Of a DNA stretch of 64,000 nucleotides, positions 1 to 11,040 are shown piece by piece; position 1 is the first letter of the stretch; each line of letters opens with the position of its first letter. Source of the stretch: Bradyrhizobium sp. Y36 (GTDB lineage Bacteria; Pseudomonadota; Alphaproteobacteria; Rhizobiales; Xanthobacteraceae); NCBI RefSeq assembly GCF_002531575.1, contig NZ_NWTI01000004.1:62001-126000 (forward strand). Reading direction: 5' to 3'. A program made the translations under genes and the position numbers. The notes under the pieces were generated by a model, which worked only from the letters and a program-made list of their open reading frames with translations, did not search any database and had not been told where the DNA came from.

Positions 1-903
1 TCCTTCGACATCGCCAGGGGAGAGGTGCTGGGCGTGGTCGGCGAATCCGGCGCCGGCAAATCCGTCACCGGCCTTGCCGTGATCGGCCTGATCGACCCGC
101 CCGGCCGCATCGCCGGCGGCGAGATCCGTCTCGCCGGCCAGCGCATCGACAATCTGCCGCCGGAGCAGATGCGCCGCATCCGTGGAAAGCGGATCGGCAT
201 GATCTTCCAGGATCCCCTCACTTCGCTCAATCCGCTCTACCGGGTCGGCGACCAGATCGTCGAGACGATCAGGACCCACCTGAACCTGTCCGAGACGGCG
301 GCTCGCCGCCGCGCCATCGACCTGCTCGCCGAGGTCGGCATTCCCGCGCCGGAAAAGCGCATCGACGGCTATCCCCACGAATTCTCCGGCGGCATGCGCC
401 AGCGCGTCGTGATCGCGCTCGCGATCTGCGCCGAGCCCGAGCTGATCATCGCGGACGAGCCGACCACCGCGCTCGACGTCTCCGTGCAGGCGCAGATCAT
501 CTCGCTGATCAAGCGGCTCGGCCGCGACCACGGCACCGCCGTGATGCTGGTGACCCACGACATGGGCGTGATCGCGGAAACCTCGGACCGCGTCGCGGTG
601 ATGTATGCCGGCCGTGTTGCCGAGATCGGCCCCGTGCAGGAGGTCGTCAGAAATCCCCTGCACCCTTACGCCAAGGGCTTGATGGGCGCGATCCCGACGC
701 TGGCCGGCGAGGACAAGCGCCTCCAGCAGATCCCCGGTTCGATGCCGCGGCTCTCGGCGATCCCGCGCGGATGTTCGTTCAATCCGCGCTGCGCCTTTGC
801 GTTCGACCGCTGCCGGGTCGATCGGCCCGAGCCGCTGCCGCGGGGCGCACAATCGGTCGCCTGCCATCTCTATGACAACGTGACGGCGGAGAGCGCGGCA
901 TGA
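1..903 (+). CDS. Peptide ABC importer ATPase, DppD/OppD-like (5' end outside window)
   Basis: This cytoplasmic ATPase would power a dipeptide or oligopeptide importer. The reading frame is open from base 1 and enters just before the Walker A motif, so only a short N-terminal piece is missing. In the visible 300 residues, Walker A (GESGAGKS) lies at about 14-21, the ABC signature (SGGMRQR) at about 128 and Walker B ([11 protein letters not shown]) at about 148. The C-terminal OppD/DppD extension has four cysteines (CSFNPRC, then RC, then ACH) of the kind conserved in this subfamily. The stop overlaps the next start by ATGA, so the two ATPases are translationally coupled. Its permeases and binding protein must lie to the left. 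Substrate is unproven. Confidence 0.93.
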   Translation, partial: SFDIARGEVLGVVGESGAGKSVTGLAVIGLIDPPGRIAGGEIRLAGQRIDNLPPEQMRRIRGKRIGMIFQDPLTSLNPLYRVGDQIVETIRTHLNLSETAARRRAIDLLAEVGIPAPEKRIDGYPHEFSGGMRQRVVIALAICAEPELIIADEPTTALDVSVQAQIISLIKRLGRDHGTAVMLVTHDMGVIAETSDRVAVMYAGRVAEIGPVQEVVRNPLHPYAKGLMGAIPTLAGEDKRLQQIPGSMPRLSAIPRGCSFNPRCAFAFDRCRVDRPEPLPRGAQSVACHLYDNVTAESAA

Positions 904-1889
904 GCACGCCCTTCGTCCAGGCGACAAATCTGCGTCGCGTGTTCGACGTCTCGAAACCCTGGCTCAACCGTATGCTCGAGGGCGGGCATCTCGAATATCT
1001 CAAGGCCGTCGACCACGTCACCTTCGACATCAGGAAGGGCGAGACGTTTGCGCTGGTCGGCGAGTCCGGGTCCGGCAAGACCACAGTCGCTCGGATGGTC
1101 GTCGGCCTCCTGCCGCCAAGCTCCGGCGACGTCCTGATCGACGGCGTCTCGATGACCGATCCGCGGCAGGCGCCGGCGCGCCGCAAGCTGCGCCGCCGCA
1201 TCCAGATGATCTTCCAGGATCCCTATGCGAGCCTGAACCCGCGCTTTCGCGTCGATGCCATCATCTCCGAGCCGATCCGCGCGTTCGACCTGATCCAGGG
1301 CGAACGCGACATCCAGGCCCGCGTCGGCGAACTGCTCAGCCTGGTCGGCCTGCATCCCGACGACCGGCTGAAATTCCCACACGAATTCTCCGGCGGCCAG
1401 CGCCAGCGCATCGCGATCGCAAGGGCGCTCGCCTCCGACGCCGAATTCATCGTCTGCGACGAGCCGACCTCGGCGCTCGACGTCTCCGTGCAGGCGCAGA
1501 TCCTCAACCTGATGCGCGACCTCCAGGACAAGTTCGGCCTGACATACATGTTCATCAGCCACAACCTCGCCGTGGTCCGCCACATGGCGAGCCGCGTCGG
1601 CGTGATGTATCTCGGCCGCATCGTCGAGATTGCGGAGGGACGCGAGCTGTTCGCCAATCCGCGCATGCCCTACACCAAGATGCTGCTCGGCGCCGTGCCC
1701 GATCTTGCCATGAGCGGCCGCCAGCGTATTCCGGTGAAGGGCGAGATCCCGAACCCGATCAACCCGCCCCCCGGCTGTGCCTTCAACCCGCGCTGCCCGC
1801 TGGCGTTCGATCTCTGCCGCAAGGAAACTCCGGAACTGATCGACGGTGTCGCCTGCCACGCAGTTAACACCGCGCCGGTCCCAGCGTGA
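900..1889 (+). CDS. Peptide ABC importer ATPase, DppF/OppF-like
   Basis: This is the second nucleotide-binding subunit of a peptide importer and should form a heterodimer with the preceding ATPase. It is 329 residues long. Walker A (GESGSGKTT) is at 54-62, the signature (SGGQRQRIA) at about 162, and Walker B (FIVCDEPTSALD) at about 183. The C-terminal oligopeptide/dipeptide region carries a cysteine pattern (CAFNPRC) like that of its partner. The start overlaps the previous stop by 4 bases. It is followed after 82 bases by the gamma-glutamyltransferase gene, which suggests that imported gamma-glutamyl or other small peptides are hydrolysed by neighbours. That link is inference from position. 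Confidence 0.93.
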   Translation: MSTPFVQATNLRRVFDVSKPWLNRMLEGGHLEYLKAVDHVTFDIRKGETFALVGESGSGKTTVARMVVGLLPPSSGDVLIDGVSMTDPRQAPARRKLRRRIQMIFQDPYASLNPRFRVDAIISEPIRAFDLIQGERDIQARVGELLSLVGLHPDDRLKFPHEFSGGQRQRIAIARALASDAEFIVCDEPTSALDVSVQAQILNLMRDLQDKFGLTYMFISHNLAVVRHMASRVGVMYLGRIVEIAEGRELFANPRMPYTKMLLGAVPDLAMSGRQRIPVKGEIPNPINPPPGCAFNPRCPLAFDLCRKETPELIDGVACHAVNTAPVPA

Positions 1890-1971
1890 CGCGCGCGTGC
1901 CATGCGGCCTGCGCATTTGGCATCCCAGCATCGGCTGTGATCAATTGCGCGCGCCGCAAATGAGGTAGCCC

Positions 1972-3777
1972 ATGGCCAGCAACGTCAATCCCGATCCGTT
2001 CACGACGCGCCCCGAAATCGAGGGCACGTTCGGGGTCGTCGCCACCACGCACTGGATCGCGACCGCGGTCGGCATGGCCATCCTGGAAAAGGGCGGCAAC
2101 GCATTCGACGCCGGCGTCGCCACCGCCTTCACGCTCCAGGTGGTCGAGCCGCATCTGAACGGCCCCGGCGGCGACGTGCCTGTGATCGTGCATGACGTCA
2201 AGCGCGGTCGCACCGAAGTGATCTGCGGCCAGGGCCCGGCCCCGGCGCGCGCCACCATCGCGCATTACAAGAGCGAAGGCCTCGACATGGTGCCCGGCAC
2301 CGGCCTGCTGGCGGCCTGCGTTCCCGGCACCTTCGAATCCTGGATGATGCTGCTGCGCGACTACGGCACGATGCGCGTGCGCGACGTGCTGGAACCCGCG
2401 ATCTCCTATGCGCGCGACGGCTATCCGCTGGTCGAGCGCGCCTGCGCCACGATCCAGACCGTCGAACAATTGTTCCGCAAGCACTGGCCGACCTCGGCCG
2501 CCGTCTATCTTCCGAACGGCGCGGTGCCGAAGCCCGGCACGTTGTTCACAAACAAGACGCTGGCCGCGACCTACACCCGCATTCTCGGCGAGGCAGAGAG
2601 CGGCGGCGGGGGCCGCGATGCCGAGATCGCGCGTGCGCGAAAGGCCTGGTCGCATGGCTTCGTCGCCGAAGCCATCGACAAGTTCTGCCGAACCCAGGAA
2701 GTGATGGACGTCAGCGGCTCGCCGCATCGCGGCGTGCTCTCCGCCGACGACATGGCGCGCTGGCAGCCGACCATCGAGGCGCCTCTCACCTACGACTACG
2801 GCCGCTACACCGTCTGCAAGGCCGGAGTCTGGAGCCAGGGCCCGGTGACGCTGCAGCAGCTCGCGCTGCTGAAGGGCTTCGCGCTCGACGGCCTCGATCC
2901 GACCGGGCCGGAGTTCATCCATCTCCAGATCGAATGCGCCAAACTCGCCTTCGCCGACCGCGAGAAATTCTACGGCGACCCTGAGTTCAGCGAGATCCCG
3001 ATCGCGACGCTGCTGTCGGATGCCTATAACGACGAGCGGCGCAAGCTCGTCTCCGACAAGGCCTCGCTCGAGCTCCGCCCCGGCACGGTCGAGGGCCGCG
3101 GCGGCGTGGTCAAGTTGCGCCGCGCGGAAGGCCAACGCGAAGCCGTTGGCGCGCTCGGCGCCGGTGAGCCGACCGTGGGGCGCTTCGGCGAGGTGCGCGG
3201 CGACACCGTGCATTTCGACATCATCGACAAGGCCGGCAACATGGTGTCCTCGACGCCTTCGGGGGGTTGGCTGCAATCCTCGCCTGTCATTCCAGAGCTG
3301 GGTTTTTGCCTCGGCAGCCGTGCGCAAATGTTCGACCTGGAGGAGAACCAACCAAGCTCGCTCGCCCCGGGCAAGCGGCCGCGCACGACGCTGTCGCCGA
3401 CCATGGCGCTGCGCGACGGCGAACCCTACCTCGCCTGGGGCTCGCCCGGCGGCGATCAGCAGGACCAGTGGATCACGCAGTTCTTCCTGCGTCACGTCCA
3501 CTGCAATCTCAATCTTCAGGAAGCCATCGACGCGCCGGCCTGGCATTCCGAACATTTCCCGATCTCGTTCTGGCCGCGCACCGCGCGCCCCGGCGTGCTC
3601 GTGGTCGAGAACCGCGTGCCGAAAGCGACGATCGAGAATCTGCGCGAGCGCGGGCATATCGTCGAGGTCGGCCCCGACTGGTCGGAAGGCCGCCTCACCG
3701 CGGCTTCGCGTGTCGGCGTGCGCCGGCGCGCCGCCGCCAATCCGCGCGGCATGCAGGGTTACGCGGCGGGACGCTGA
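1972..3777 (+). CDS. ggt: Gamma-glutamyltransferase family protein
   Basis: The protein (601 residues) is an Ntn-fold gamma-glutamyltransferase, the family that hydrolyses or transfers gamma-glutamyl groups after self-cleavage into two chains. The segment DTVHFDIIDKAGNMVS at about 411 matches the family autoprocessing site, so T412 is the likely nucleophile at the start of the small subunit. The downstream GSPGGDQ segment fits the substrate-binding glycines. The N-terminus (FGVVATTHWIATAVGMAILEKGGNAFDA) is typical of the large subunit. No signal peptide is visible, so a cytoplasmic location is likely, unlike E. coli Ggt. A GAGGT ribosome site precedes the ATG. It sits between peptide-importer genes and a DUF1028 gene. 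Some members act on other acylated amines, so substrate is open. Confidence 0.88.
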   Translation: MASNVNPDPFTTRPEIEGTFGVVATTHWIATAVGMAILEKGGNAFDAGVATAFTLQVVEPHLNGPGGDVPVIVHDVKRGRTEVICGQGPAPARATIAHYKSEGLDMVPGTGLLAACVPGTFESWMMLLRDYGTMRVRDVLEPAISYARDGYPLVERACATIQTVEQLFRKHWPTSAAVYLPNGAVPKPGTLFTNKTLAATYTRILGEAESGGGGRDAEIARARKAWSHGFVAEAIDKFCRTQEVMDVSGSPHRGVLSADDMARWQPTIEAPLTYDYGRYTVCKAGVWSQGPVTLQQLALLKGFALDGLDPTGPEFIHLQIECAKLAFADREKFYGDPEFSEIPIATLLSDAYNDERRKLVSDKASLELRPGTVEGRGGVVKLRRAEGQREAVGALGAGEPTVGRFGEVRGDTVHFDIIDKAGNMVSSTPSGGWLQSSPVIPELGFCLGSRAQMFDLEENQPSSLAPGKRPRTTLSPTMALRDGEPYLAWGSPGGDQQDQWITQFFLRHVHCNLNLQEAIDAPAWHSEHFPISFWPRTARPGVLVVENRVPKATIENLRERGHIVEVGPDWSEGRLTAASRVGVRRRAAANPRGMQGYAAGR

Positions 3778-3786
3778 AGGCAGCAC

Positions 3787-4493
3787 ATGACCTGGTCGAT
3801 CATCGCACGAGATCCTGCCACCGGCCATTTCGGCATCGCGGTCGCGACCCGGTTCTTCGCCGTCGGTGCGCGCGTGCCTTATATCGCGGCCGGTCTCGGC
3901 GCGATTGCGACGCAGGCCTTCGTCAATCCCTATTATGGCATCGACGGGGTCAAGCTGCTGCGCGAGGGCCTCAACGCACACGACGTACTCGCGACATTGC
4001 TCGCGACCGACGATGGGCGCGAGAGCCGGCAGGTCCACATCATGGACGCCAGCGGCGAGATCGCGGCGCATACCGGGCGCGACTGCGTCGACTGGTGCGG
4101 GCACGTCGCCGGCAGTGGCTATTCGATCGCAGGCAACATGCTCGCGGGCGCCGACGTGCTCGCCGAGACGGCAAAGACCTATCTCGCCAATGACAGCCTG
4201 CCCTTCCCGCGCCGCCTGCTCGCGGCGATGCGCGCAGGCGAAGCCGCCGGCGGCGACAAGCGCGGCAAGCAGTCCGCGGCGCTGTTGATCCATGGCGAGG
4301 AGGAATGGCCGGCGTTGGACATCCGCGCCGACGATCATCCCGATCCGCTCAATGAGCTCGAACGGCTCGAACGCGTCAGCCACGAGCTCTGGGTCCACTT
4401 CCGGCCCTCCATGCCGACGCGGCGGAATCCGGCCGGCAACACCGATCGCGCCGTCATCGACGCCAGCATCCAAGCCGCGCGCGCAAGACGGTC

Positions 4494-4497
<4 letters not shown>
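3787..4497 (+). CDS. DUF1028 family protein (Ntn-hydrolase-like)
   Basis: This 236-residue protein matches the DUF1028 family. The N-terminus MTWSIIARDPATGHFGIAVATRFFAVG and the later segments QAFVNPYYGIDGVKLL and GSGYSIAGNMLAG are characteristic. Members are thought to have an Ntn-hydrolase-like fold and are often encoded near peptidases and peptide transporters, but no reaction is established. It begins 9 bases after ggt and overlaps the next ATPase start by 4 bases (ATGA), so it belongs to one transcription unit with the importer. A role in hydrolysing an imported peptide or amide is inferred from context only. Confidence 0.85.
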
Positions 4498-5483
<986 letters not shown>

Positions 5484-5502
5484 TGCCGAGCCCTTTCTCT
5501 CT

Positions 5503-5630
5503 CGTGCCCCGGGCGCAGCGCTGCACAAGCGAAGCGCGGTGGTGCGCTGCTGAACCGGGGCCCATGTGGCAGCGAGCTGGGTCCCGGTTCAGCAGCGCGA
5601 CACGTCGTCTTGCGCCGCGCCCGGGACACG
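5503..5630. repeat. Dispersed palindromic repeat, family A, copy 1
   Basis: A 128-base element with nested inverted repeats. The outer arms read CGTGCCCCGGGCGC and GCGCCCGGGACACG, and the inner arms GCTGAACCGGGGCCCA and TGGGTCCCGGTTCAGC. A second, very similar copy lies at 8319-8446. Both copies sit inside the same transporter operon, just upstream of a start codon. The element does not encode a convincing protein. It resembles the non-autonomous intergenic palindromes of rhizobial genomes. As RNA it would fold into a long stem. Confidence 0.85.
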
Positions 5631-5658
5631 AAACCGGCGCTTGCGGAGAACAGATGCG

Positions 5659-6738
<1,080 letters not shown>

Positions 6739-6786
6739 TTCATTGGGAACGGACCCGGCCTGACCGCAAAACAGAGGTTGAGAGCG

Positions 6787-8298
6787 ATGAGTTTCATGCG
6801 TTTGGCAATCCTGGCGTCGGCCGTGCTGACGTCGCTCGTGGGTGCAGTCCAAGCCCAGACAACCCTTCGCATCGGCATCGCCGAGGACCCTGATATCCTC
6901 GATCCCAGTATCGGCCGCACCTATGTCGGCCGCATCGTGTTCTCCGCCTTCTGCGACAAGCTGTTCGACATCGACGAGAAGCTCAACATCGTGCCGCAAC
7001 TCGCGCTGTCGCACGAGACCTCGGCCGACGGCAAGGAGATGACGATCAAGCTCCGGCCGGGCGTCAAATTCCACGACGGCGAGCCGCTCGACGCGGAAGC
7101 CGCAAAATTCTCGATCGAGCGTCACATGACGCTGCCGACCTCGTTCCGCAAGTCGGAGCTCGCCAGCGTCGACCATGTCGAGGTGGTCGATCCCCTCACC
7201 ATCAAGCTGGTGCTGAAAACCCCCTACTCGCCGCTGATCGCCCAGCTCACCGACCGCTCCGGCATGATGGTCTCGCCGAAGGCCGCCAAGGAGGCCGGCG
7301 ACAAATTCGGCCTGCATCCGGTCTGCGCCGGGCCCTACAAATTCGTCGAGCGCGTGCAGCAGGACCGCATGGTGTTCGAAAAGTTCGCCGACTACTGGAA
7401 CAAGGACAACATCCATATCGACCGCGTCGTGTTCCTGCCGATCGTCGACGCCACCGTCCGCCTTGCGAATCTGAAGTCCGGCGGGCTCGATCTGATCGAG
7501 CGCGTGCTCGCCACCGACATCAAGGACGTCCGCGCCGATTCCCGCCTCGTGCTGTCGACCGCGCCGGAGCTCGGCTATCTCGGCCTGACCGTCAATATCG
7601 GCAACGACAAGAGCAAAGGCCCGCTGAGCCAGTCGGCGAAGGTGCGCCAGGCGCTCGACCTGTCGATCGATCGCGAAGCCCTCAACCAGGTCGTCTTCAA
7701 CGGCGAATTCACGCCCGGCAACCAGTGGGTCAGCCCGACGCATCCCTATTATCAGAAGGCCTTCCCGGTCCGCGGCCGCGATATCGCCAAGGCAAAGGCG
7801 CTGTTGAAAGAAGCCGGCGTCACCACGCCGGTGACCGTCGACTACATGATCCCCAAGGGCGCGGAGAACGAAGCCGTGGCCCAGGTCGTCCAGTCGATGG
7901 CCGCCGAAGCGGGCTTCGACATCAAGATCCGCGCGGTCGAATTCGCTACGACGTTCAAGCAGGCCCAGGCGGGCGAGTTCCAGATCTTCCAGATCAACTG
8001 GAGCGGCCGCATCGATCCCGACGGCAATTCCTACATCTTCATGCGCAGCAAGGCGCCGCAGAACGACGGCGGCTATTCGAATCCGGATGCGGACAAGCTG
8101 ATGGAAGATGGACGCATGACGGCCAACGTCGCCGAGCGCAAGGCGATCTACGAAAAGCTGACCAAGATCCTGCTCGACGATCTGCCGATCATCTACATCT
8201 ACCACCGCACGCTCCTGATCGCGCATACCACCAAGCTGCAGGGTTACAAGCAGATGCCCGACGGGCTCGTGCGTGTGGTCGGGTTGAAGTTCAAGTGA
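6787..8298 (+). CDS. Peptide ABC transporter substrate-binding protein (SBP family 5)
   Basis: A 503-residue periplasmic binding protein of the DppA/OppA type. The first 25 or so residues form a signal peptide (hydrophobic LAILASAVLTSLVGAV, then AQA before QTTLRIG). Mature-chain hallmarks include the opening DPDILDPS, the segment KLRPGVKFHDGEPL and the later NQWVSPTHPYY. A TTG nine bases upstream would also be in frame, but AGAGG is better placed for the ATG. It lies between the ATPases and the permeases, so it supplies substrate specificity for this importer. Ligand cannot be told from sequence. Glutathione, dipeptides and opines are all possible for the family. Confidence 0.93.
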   Translation: MSFMRLAILASAVLTSLVGAVQAQTTLRIGIAEDPDILDPSIGRTYVGRIVFSAFCDKLFDIDEKLNIVPQLALSHETSADGKEMTIKLRPGVKFHDGEPLDAEAAKFSIERHMTLPTSFRKSELASVDHVEVVDPLTIKLVLKTPYSPLIAQLTDRSGMMVSPKAAKEAGDKFGLHPVCAGPYKFVERVQQDRMVFEKFADYWNKDNIHIDRVVFLPIVDATVRLANLKSGGLDLIERVLATDIKDVRADSRLVLSTAPELGYLGLTVNIGNDKSKGPLSQSAKVRQALDLSIDREALNQVVFNGEFTPGNQWVSPTHPYYQKAFPVRGRDIAKAKALLKEAGVTTPVTVDYMIPKGAENEAVAQVVQSMAAEAGFDIKIRAVEFATTFKQAQAGEFQIFQINWSGRIDPDGNSYIFMRSKAPQNDGGYSNPDADKLMEDGRMTANVAERKAIYEKLTKILLDDLPIIYIYHRTLLIAHTTKLQGYKQMPDGLVRVVGLKFK

Positions 8299-8318
8299 TC
8301 GTTCTGACGATGAGCACC

Positions 8319-8446
8319 TGTCCCGGACGCGGCGCAGCGCGCGAGCGCTGCCCCGCAGAGCCGGGACCCACGACCGCAACGTGTTCCCGCCAATGGGTCC
8401 CGGTTCAGCAGCGCAACATTGCATGTTGCGCTGCGCCCGGGACACG
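8319..8446. repeat. Dispersed palindromic repeat, family A, copy 2
   Basis: Second copy of the 128-base palindrome found at 5503-5630. It shares the arms TGTCCCGG and CCGGGACACG and the inner GGGTCCCGGTTCAGCAGCGC. It ends only 9 bases before the permease start codon, so the usual ribosome-binding region of that gene lies inside or next to the repeat. The insertion has occurred within an operon without interrupting a coding frame. Confidence 0.85.
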
Positions 8447-8455
8447 AGCCTGGTC

Positions 8456-9397
8456 ATGCTGAACTTCCTCGCCCGCCGGATTGCGCAGATCGTGCCGACA
8501 CTGTTCTTCGTGTCGGTGCTGATCTTCTCGCTCCAGCAATTGCTGCCGGGTGATCCCGCCCTGGTGATGGCCGGCGAGGAGCGCGACCCCGCCGTGATCG
8601 AGCAGATCCGCCAGCAGTACAAGCTCGATCAGCCGATCCCCGTTCAGTACGTCTACTGGCTCAAGGGCGTCCTGACCGGAAACTTCGGCGAGTCGCTGCG
8701 TAACAAGATGCCGGTGCGCGAGCTGATCGCGCAGAAGCTGCCGGTCACGCTTCAGCTCGGCTCGATGGCGATTGTGATCGCGTTCTGCATAGGCATCCCC
8801 GCCGGCATCATCTCCGCGGTGAAGAAAGGCACGGCCTGGGACTATGGCGCCAACCTGTTCGCGCTGTGGGGCATCTCGACGCCGAATTTCTGGCTCGGGA
8901 TCATGCTGATCTTCCTGTTCTCGATCAAGCTCGGCTGGTTGCCGGCATCGGGCTATGTCCCGCTCACCGAGAACTGGCGCGCGAGCCTTGCCGCCACCAT
9001 CATGCCGGCCTTCGTACTCGGAAATGCAATCTCCGCGGTCCTGATGCGGCATACCCGCAGCGCCATGCTTCAGGTGCTGGAGAGCGACTATGTCCGCACC
9101 GCACGCGCGAAGGGCCTCTCCGAGCGCTCGGTGATCCTCAAGCATGCCATGCGCAACGCGCTGACGCCGATCATTACGCTCGGCGCTCTCGAGCTCGGCA
9201 CGCTGCTGTCGGGCGCGGTGCTGACCGAGCAGATCTTCTCCATTCCCGGTTTCGGCAAGCTGATCGTGGATGCCGTGTTCAACCGCGACTACGCCGTGGT
9301 GCAGGGCGTCGTGCTGGTCACGGCCACGGTCTACATCACGCTGAACCTCGTCGCCGATGTCGCCTATATCCTCGTCAATCCCAGGCTCAGGGGCTAG
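8456..9397 (+). CDS. Peptide ABC transporter permease, DppB-like
   Basis: A 313-residue inner-membrane permease with about six hydrophobic segments, beginning MLNFLARRIAQIVPTLFFVSVLIFSL, the standard DppB N-terminus. The EAA-type coupling loop is seen as DYVRTARAKGLSERSVILKHAMRNALTP. The frame is open 75 bases further upstream, but that part is translated repeat, so I used the ATG directly before LNFLARR. No good ribosome site is visible because a palindromic repeat ends 9 bases upstream. Only a weak GGGA lies 13 bases away. Confidence 0.92.
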   Translation: MLNFLARRIAQIVPTLFFVSVLIFSLQQLLPGDPALVMAGEERDPAVIEQIRQQYKLDQPIPVQYVYWLKGVLTGNFGESLRNKMPVRELIAQKLPVTLQLGSMAIVIAFCIGIPAGIISAVKKGTAWDYGANLFALWGISTPNFWLGIMLIFLFSIKLGWLPASGYVPLTENWRASLAATIMPAFVLGNAISAVLMRHTRSAMLQVLESDYVRTARAKGLSERSVILKHAMRNALTPIITLGALELGTLLSGAVLTEQIFSIPGFGKLIVDAVFNRDYAVVQGVVLVTATVYITLNLVADVAYILVNPRLRG

Positions 9398-9400
9398 GCG

Positions 9401-10288
9401 ATGACCGACGCTGCGCTGCCAACCAGCCCTGCCATCCAAGTGAACGAGCTGGACAGCCCGGCGCGCCGGGCACGGCGGCGGCTGTTCAAGCGCAAGGCCG
9501 CCGTGTTCGGGCTCGTCGTGATCACGGCGTTCATCCTCCTCGCCGCGTTTGCACCGCTCGTCGTGCCCTACGATCCCATCGCGACGAGCTGGAGCCTGGT
9601 GCGCAAGCCACCGACCGCGGCGCACTGGTTCGGGACCGACGAGCTTGGCCGCGACATATTGAGCCGTGTCGTCTATGGCGCGCGGGCCTCACTGATGGCG
9701 GGTTTGATCTCGGTTGCGATTGCGCTCGGCATCGGCGTTCCCCTCGGCCTCCTCGCCGGCTATCGCGGCGGTTTCGTCGATGCGCTGATCAGCCGGATCA
9801 CGGATGCGATGCTGGCCTGCCCGTTCCTGATCCTGGCGATTGCGCTGGCGGCGTTCCTCGGGCCGAGCCTCGGCAATGCCATGATTGCGATCGGCATCTC
9901 GGCAACGCCGATCTTCATCCGCCTGACCCGAGGCCAGGTGCTCGTCGTCAAGGCCGAGGATTATGTCGAGGCCGCGCGCGCGCTCGGCAATCCGCCGTGG
10001 CGGATCGCGCTGTCGCATATCCTGCCCAACATCCTGCCGGCACTGCTGGTGCAGGCGACGCTGTCGATCGCAGCCGCCATCATCGCCGAAGCCGCGCTGT
10101 CGTTCCTCGGCCTCGGCCAGCAGCCGCCGTCACCGTCCTGGGGCAGCATGCTCAACGCCGCGCAGCGCTTCCTGACGCAGGCGCCCTGGATGGCGATCTG
10201 GCCGGGCCTTGCGATCTTCCTCGTGGTGCTGTCGCTAAACCTGCTCGGCGACGGCCTGCGCGACGCGCTCGATCCGAGACAGCGTTAA
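9401..10288 (+). CDS. Peptide ABC transporter permease, DppC-like
   Basis: A 295-residue partner permease. A cytoplasmic N-terminal stretch (ARRARRRLFKRKAAVFG) leads into the first membrane segment, as usual for DppC. The family landmark HWFGTDELGRDILSRVVYGARASL precedes the core membrane domain. The coupling loop reads DYVEAARALGNPPWRIALSHILPN. It starts 3 bases after the DppB-like stop and ends the operon, overlapping the convergent gene at 10285 by 4 bases. Confidence 0.93.
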   Translation: MTDAALPTSPAIQVNELDSPARRARRRLFKRKAAVFGLVVITAFILLAAFAPLVVPYDPIATSWSLVRKPPTAAHWFGTDELGRDILSRVVYGARASLMAGLISVAIALGIGVPLGLLAGYRGGFVDALISRITDAMLACPFLILAIALAAFLGPSLGNAMIAIGISATPIFIRLTRGQVLVVKAEDYVEAARALGNPPWRIALSHILPNILPALLVQATLSIAAAIIAEAALSFLGLGQQPPSPSWGSMLNAAQRFLTQAPWMAIWPGLAIFLVVLSLNLLGDGLRDALDPRQR

Positions 10289-11031
10289 ATCACCACCTCG
10301 CGCAAAACCCGGCGGCAATCCATCTCATATTCGAGGTCCACCACCGGCGGCCGGGCAAAATGCCAGGTCAGGCCGGAGCGCAACGCGCCGCGGCGAACCA
10401 GCTCATCAACCAGCGCGTGGTGGAAATCGTGCACGGAATAGGCCTGCACGCCGGTCGTGTGCTTCCAGCCGAAGCCGAAGGCCGCCATCCGGTTTTCCAT
10501 CTGCGACGTCGTGGTGAAGCGCACCTTCTCGCGCAGTCCGTCCGGGCTGAGGTCGCGGTAGCGCACGGTGCGCTCGACATAGGTGCCGCTGCCCTCGCGC
10601 GCCTCGGCGCCGCCTGCGATGACGAAGCTCGGTGCCTTGGATCGCGTCGGGCGGGTGAACGAGAACGCATAGAACGACGGCTCGGACGGCGGATCGATCT
10701 CGGGACAGACATTGCTGCGCGCCACGGGGTTGGTGGTGCCGTCGAAGATGCCCCATTCGGACAGCGTCTTCACATAGTGCAGGTTGAACGCGCGAAATCC
10801 CTCCTCGCTGAAGGCCGCCGGCGAACGCAGCTCGCAGGCACAGAACGCGGTCAGCGGACGCCCTGCCTCCTGGATGAACTTTGCAGCCAGCGCAAACCCT
10901 TCCGCAAGCGGCACCAGACGGTCGAAACGGACCCGTTCGATCTCGTAGCCGTCATCCGCGGCGGCCCCCGCCGAGTATTGGAACACGGACGGAATGAAAC
11001 GGTAATTGCCGGCAGAGAACTCACGGATCAT
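10285..11031 (-). CDS. Conserved protein of unknown function, possibly CnbZ-like
   Basis: A 248-residue soluble protein with no signal peptide or membrane segment. From memory it resembles proteins annotated as the CnbZ family (named after a 2-amino-5-chloromuconate deaminase cluster), but I cannot verify this and the name may not reflect activity. Visible features are four cysteines, two of them in CACEL, and a conserved-looking C-terminal segment HFARPPVVDLEYEMDCRRVL. The gene is convergent with the peptide-importer permease, with tail overlap of 4 bases, and faces the same way as the signalling operon next to it, 9 bases downstream of that operon's last stop. A functional link to peptide uptake is speculative. 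Confidence 0.6.
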   Translation of the reverse strand: MIREFSAGNYRFIPSVFQYSAGAAADDGYEIERVRFDRLVPLAEGFALAAKFIQEAGRPLTAFCACELRSPAAFSEEGFRAFNLHYVKTLSEWGIFDGTTNPVARSNVCPEIDPPSEPSFYAFSFTRPTRSKAPSFVIAGGAEAREGSGTYVERTVRYRDLSPDGLREKVRFTTTSQMENRMAAFGFGWKHTTGVQAYSVHDFHHALVDELVRRGALRSGLTWHFARPPVVDLEYEMDCRRVLREVVI

Positions 11032-11040
11032 GACGAACTC

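Noticed and set aside
870..4473. Long minus-strand open frames (for example 1864-4473) across the ABC and ggt genes
   Set aside because: They are high-GC antisense shadows with biased H, R, A and D composition, without recognisable domains, and fully covered by well-supported plus-strand genes.
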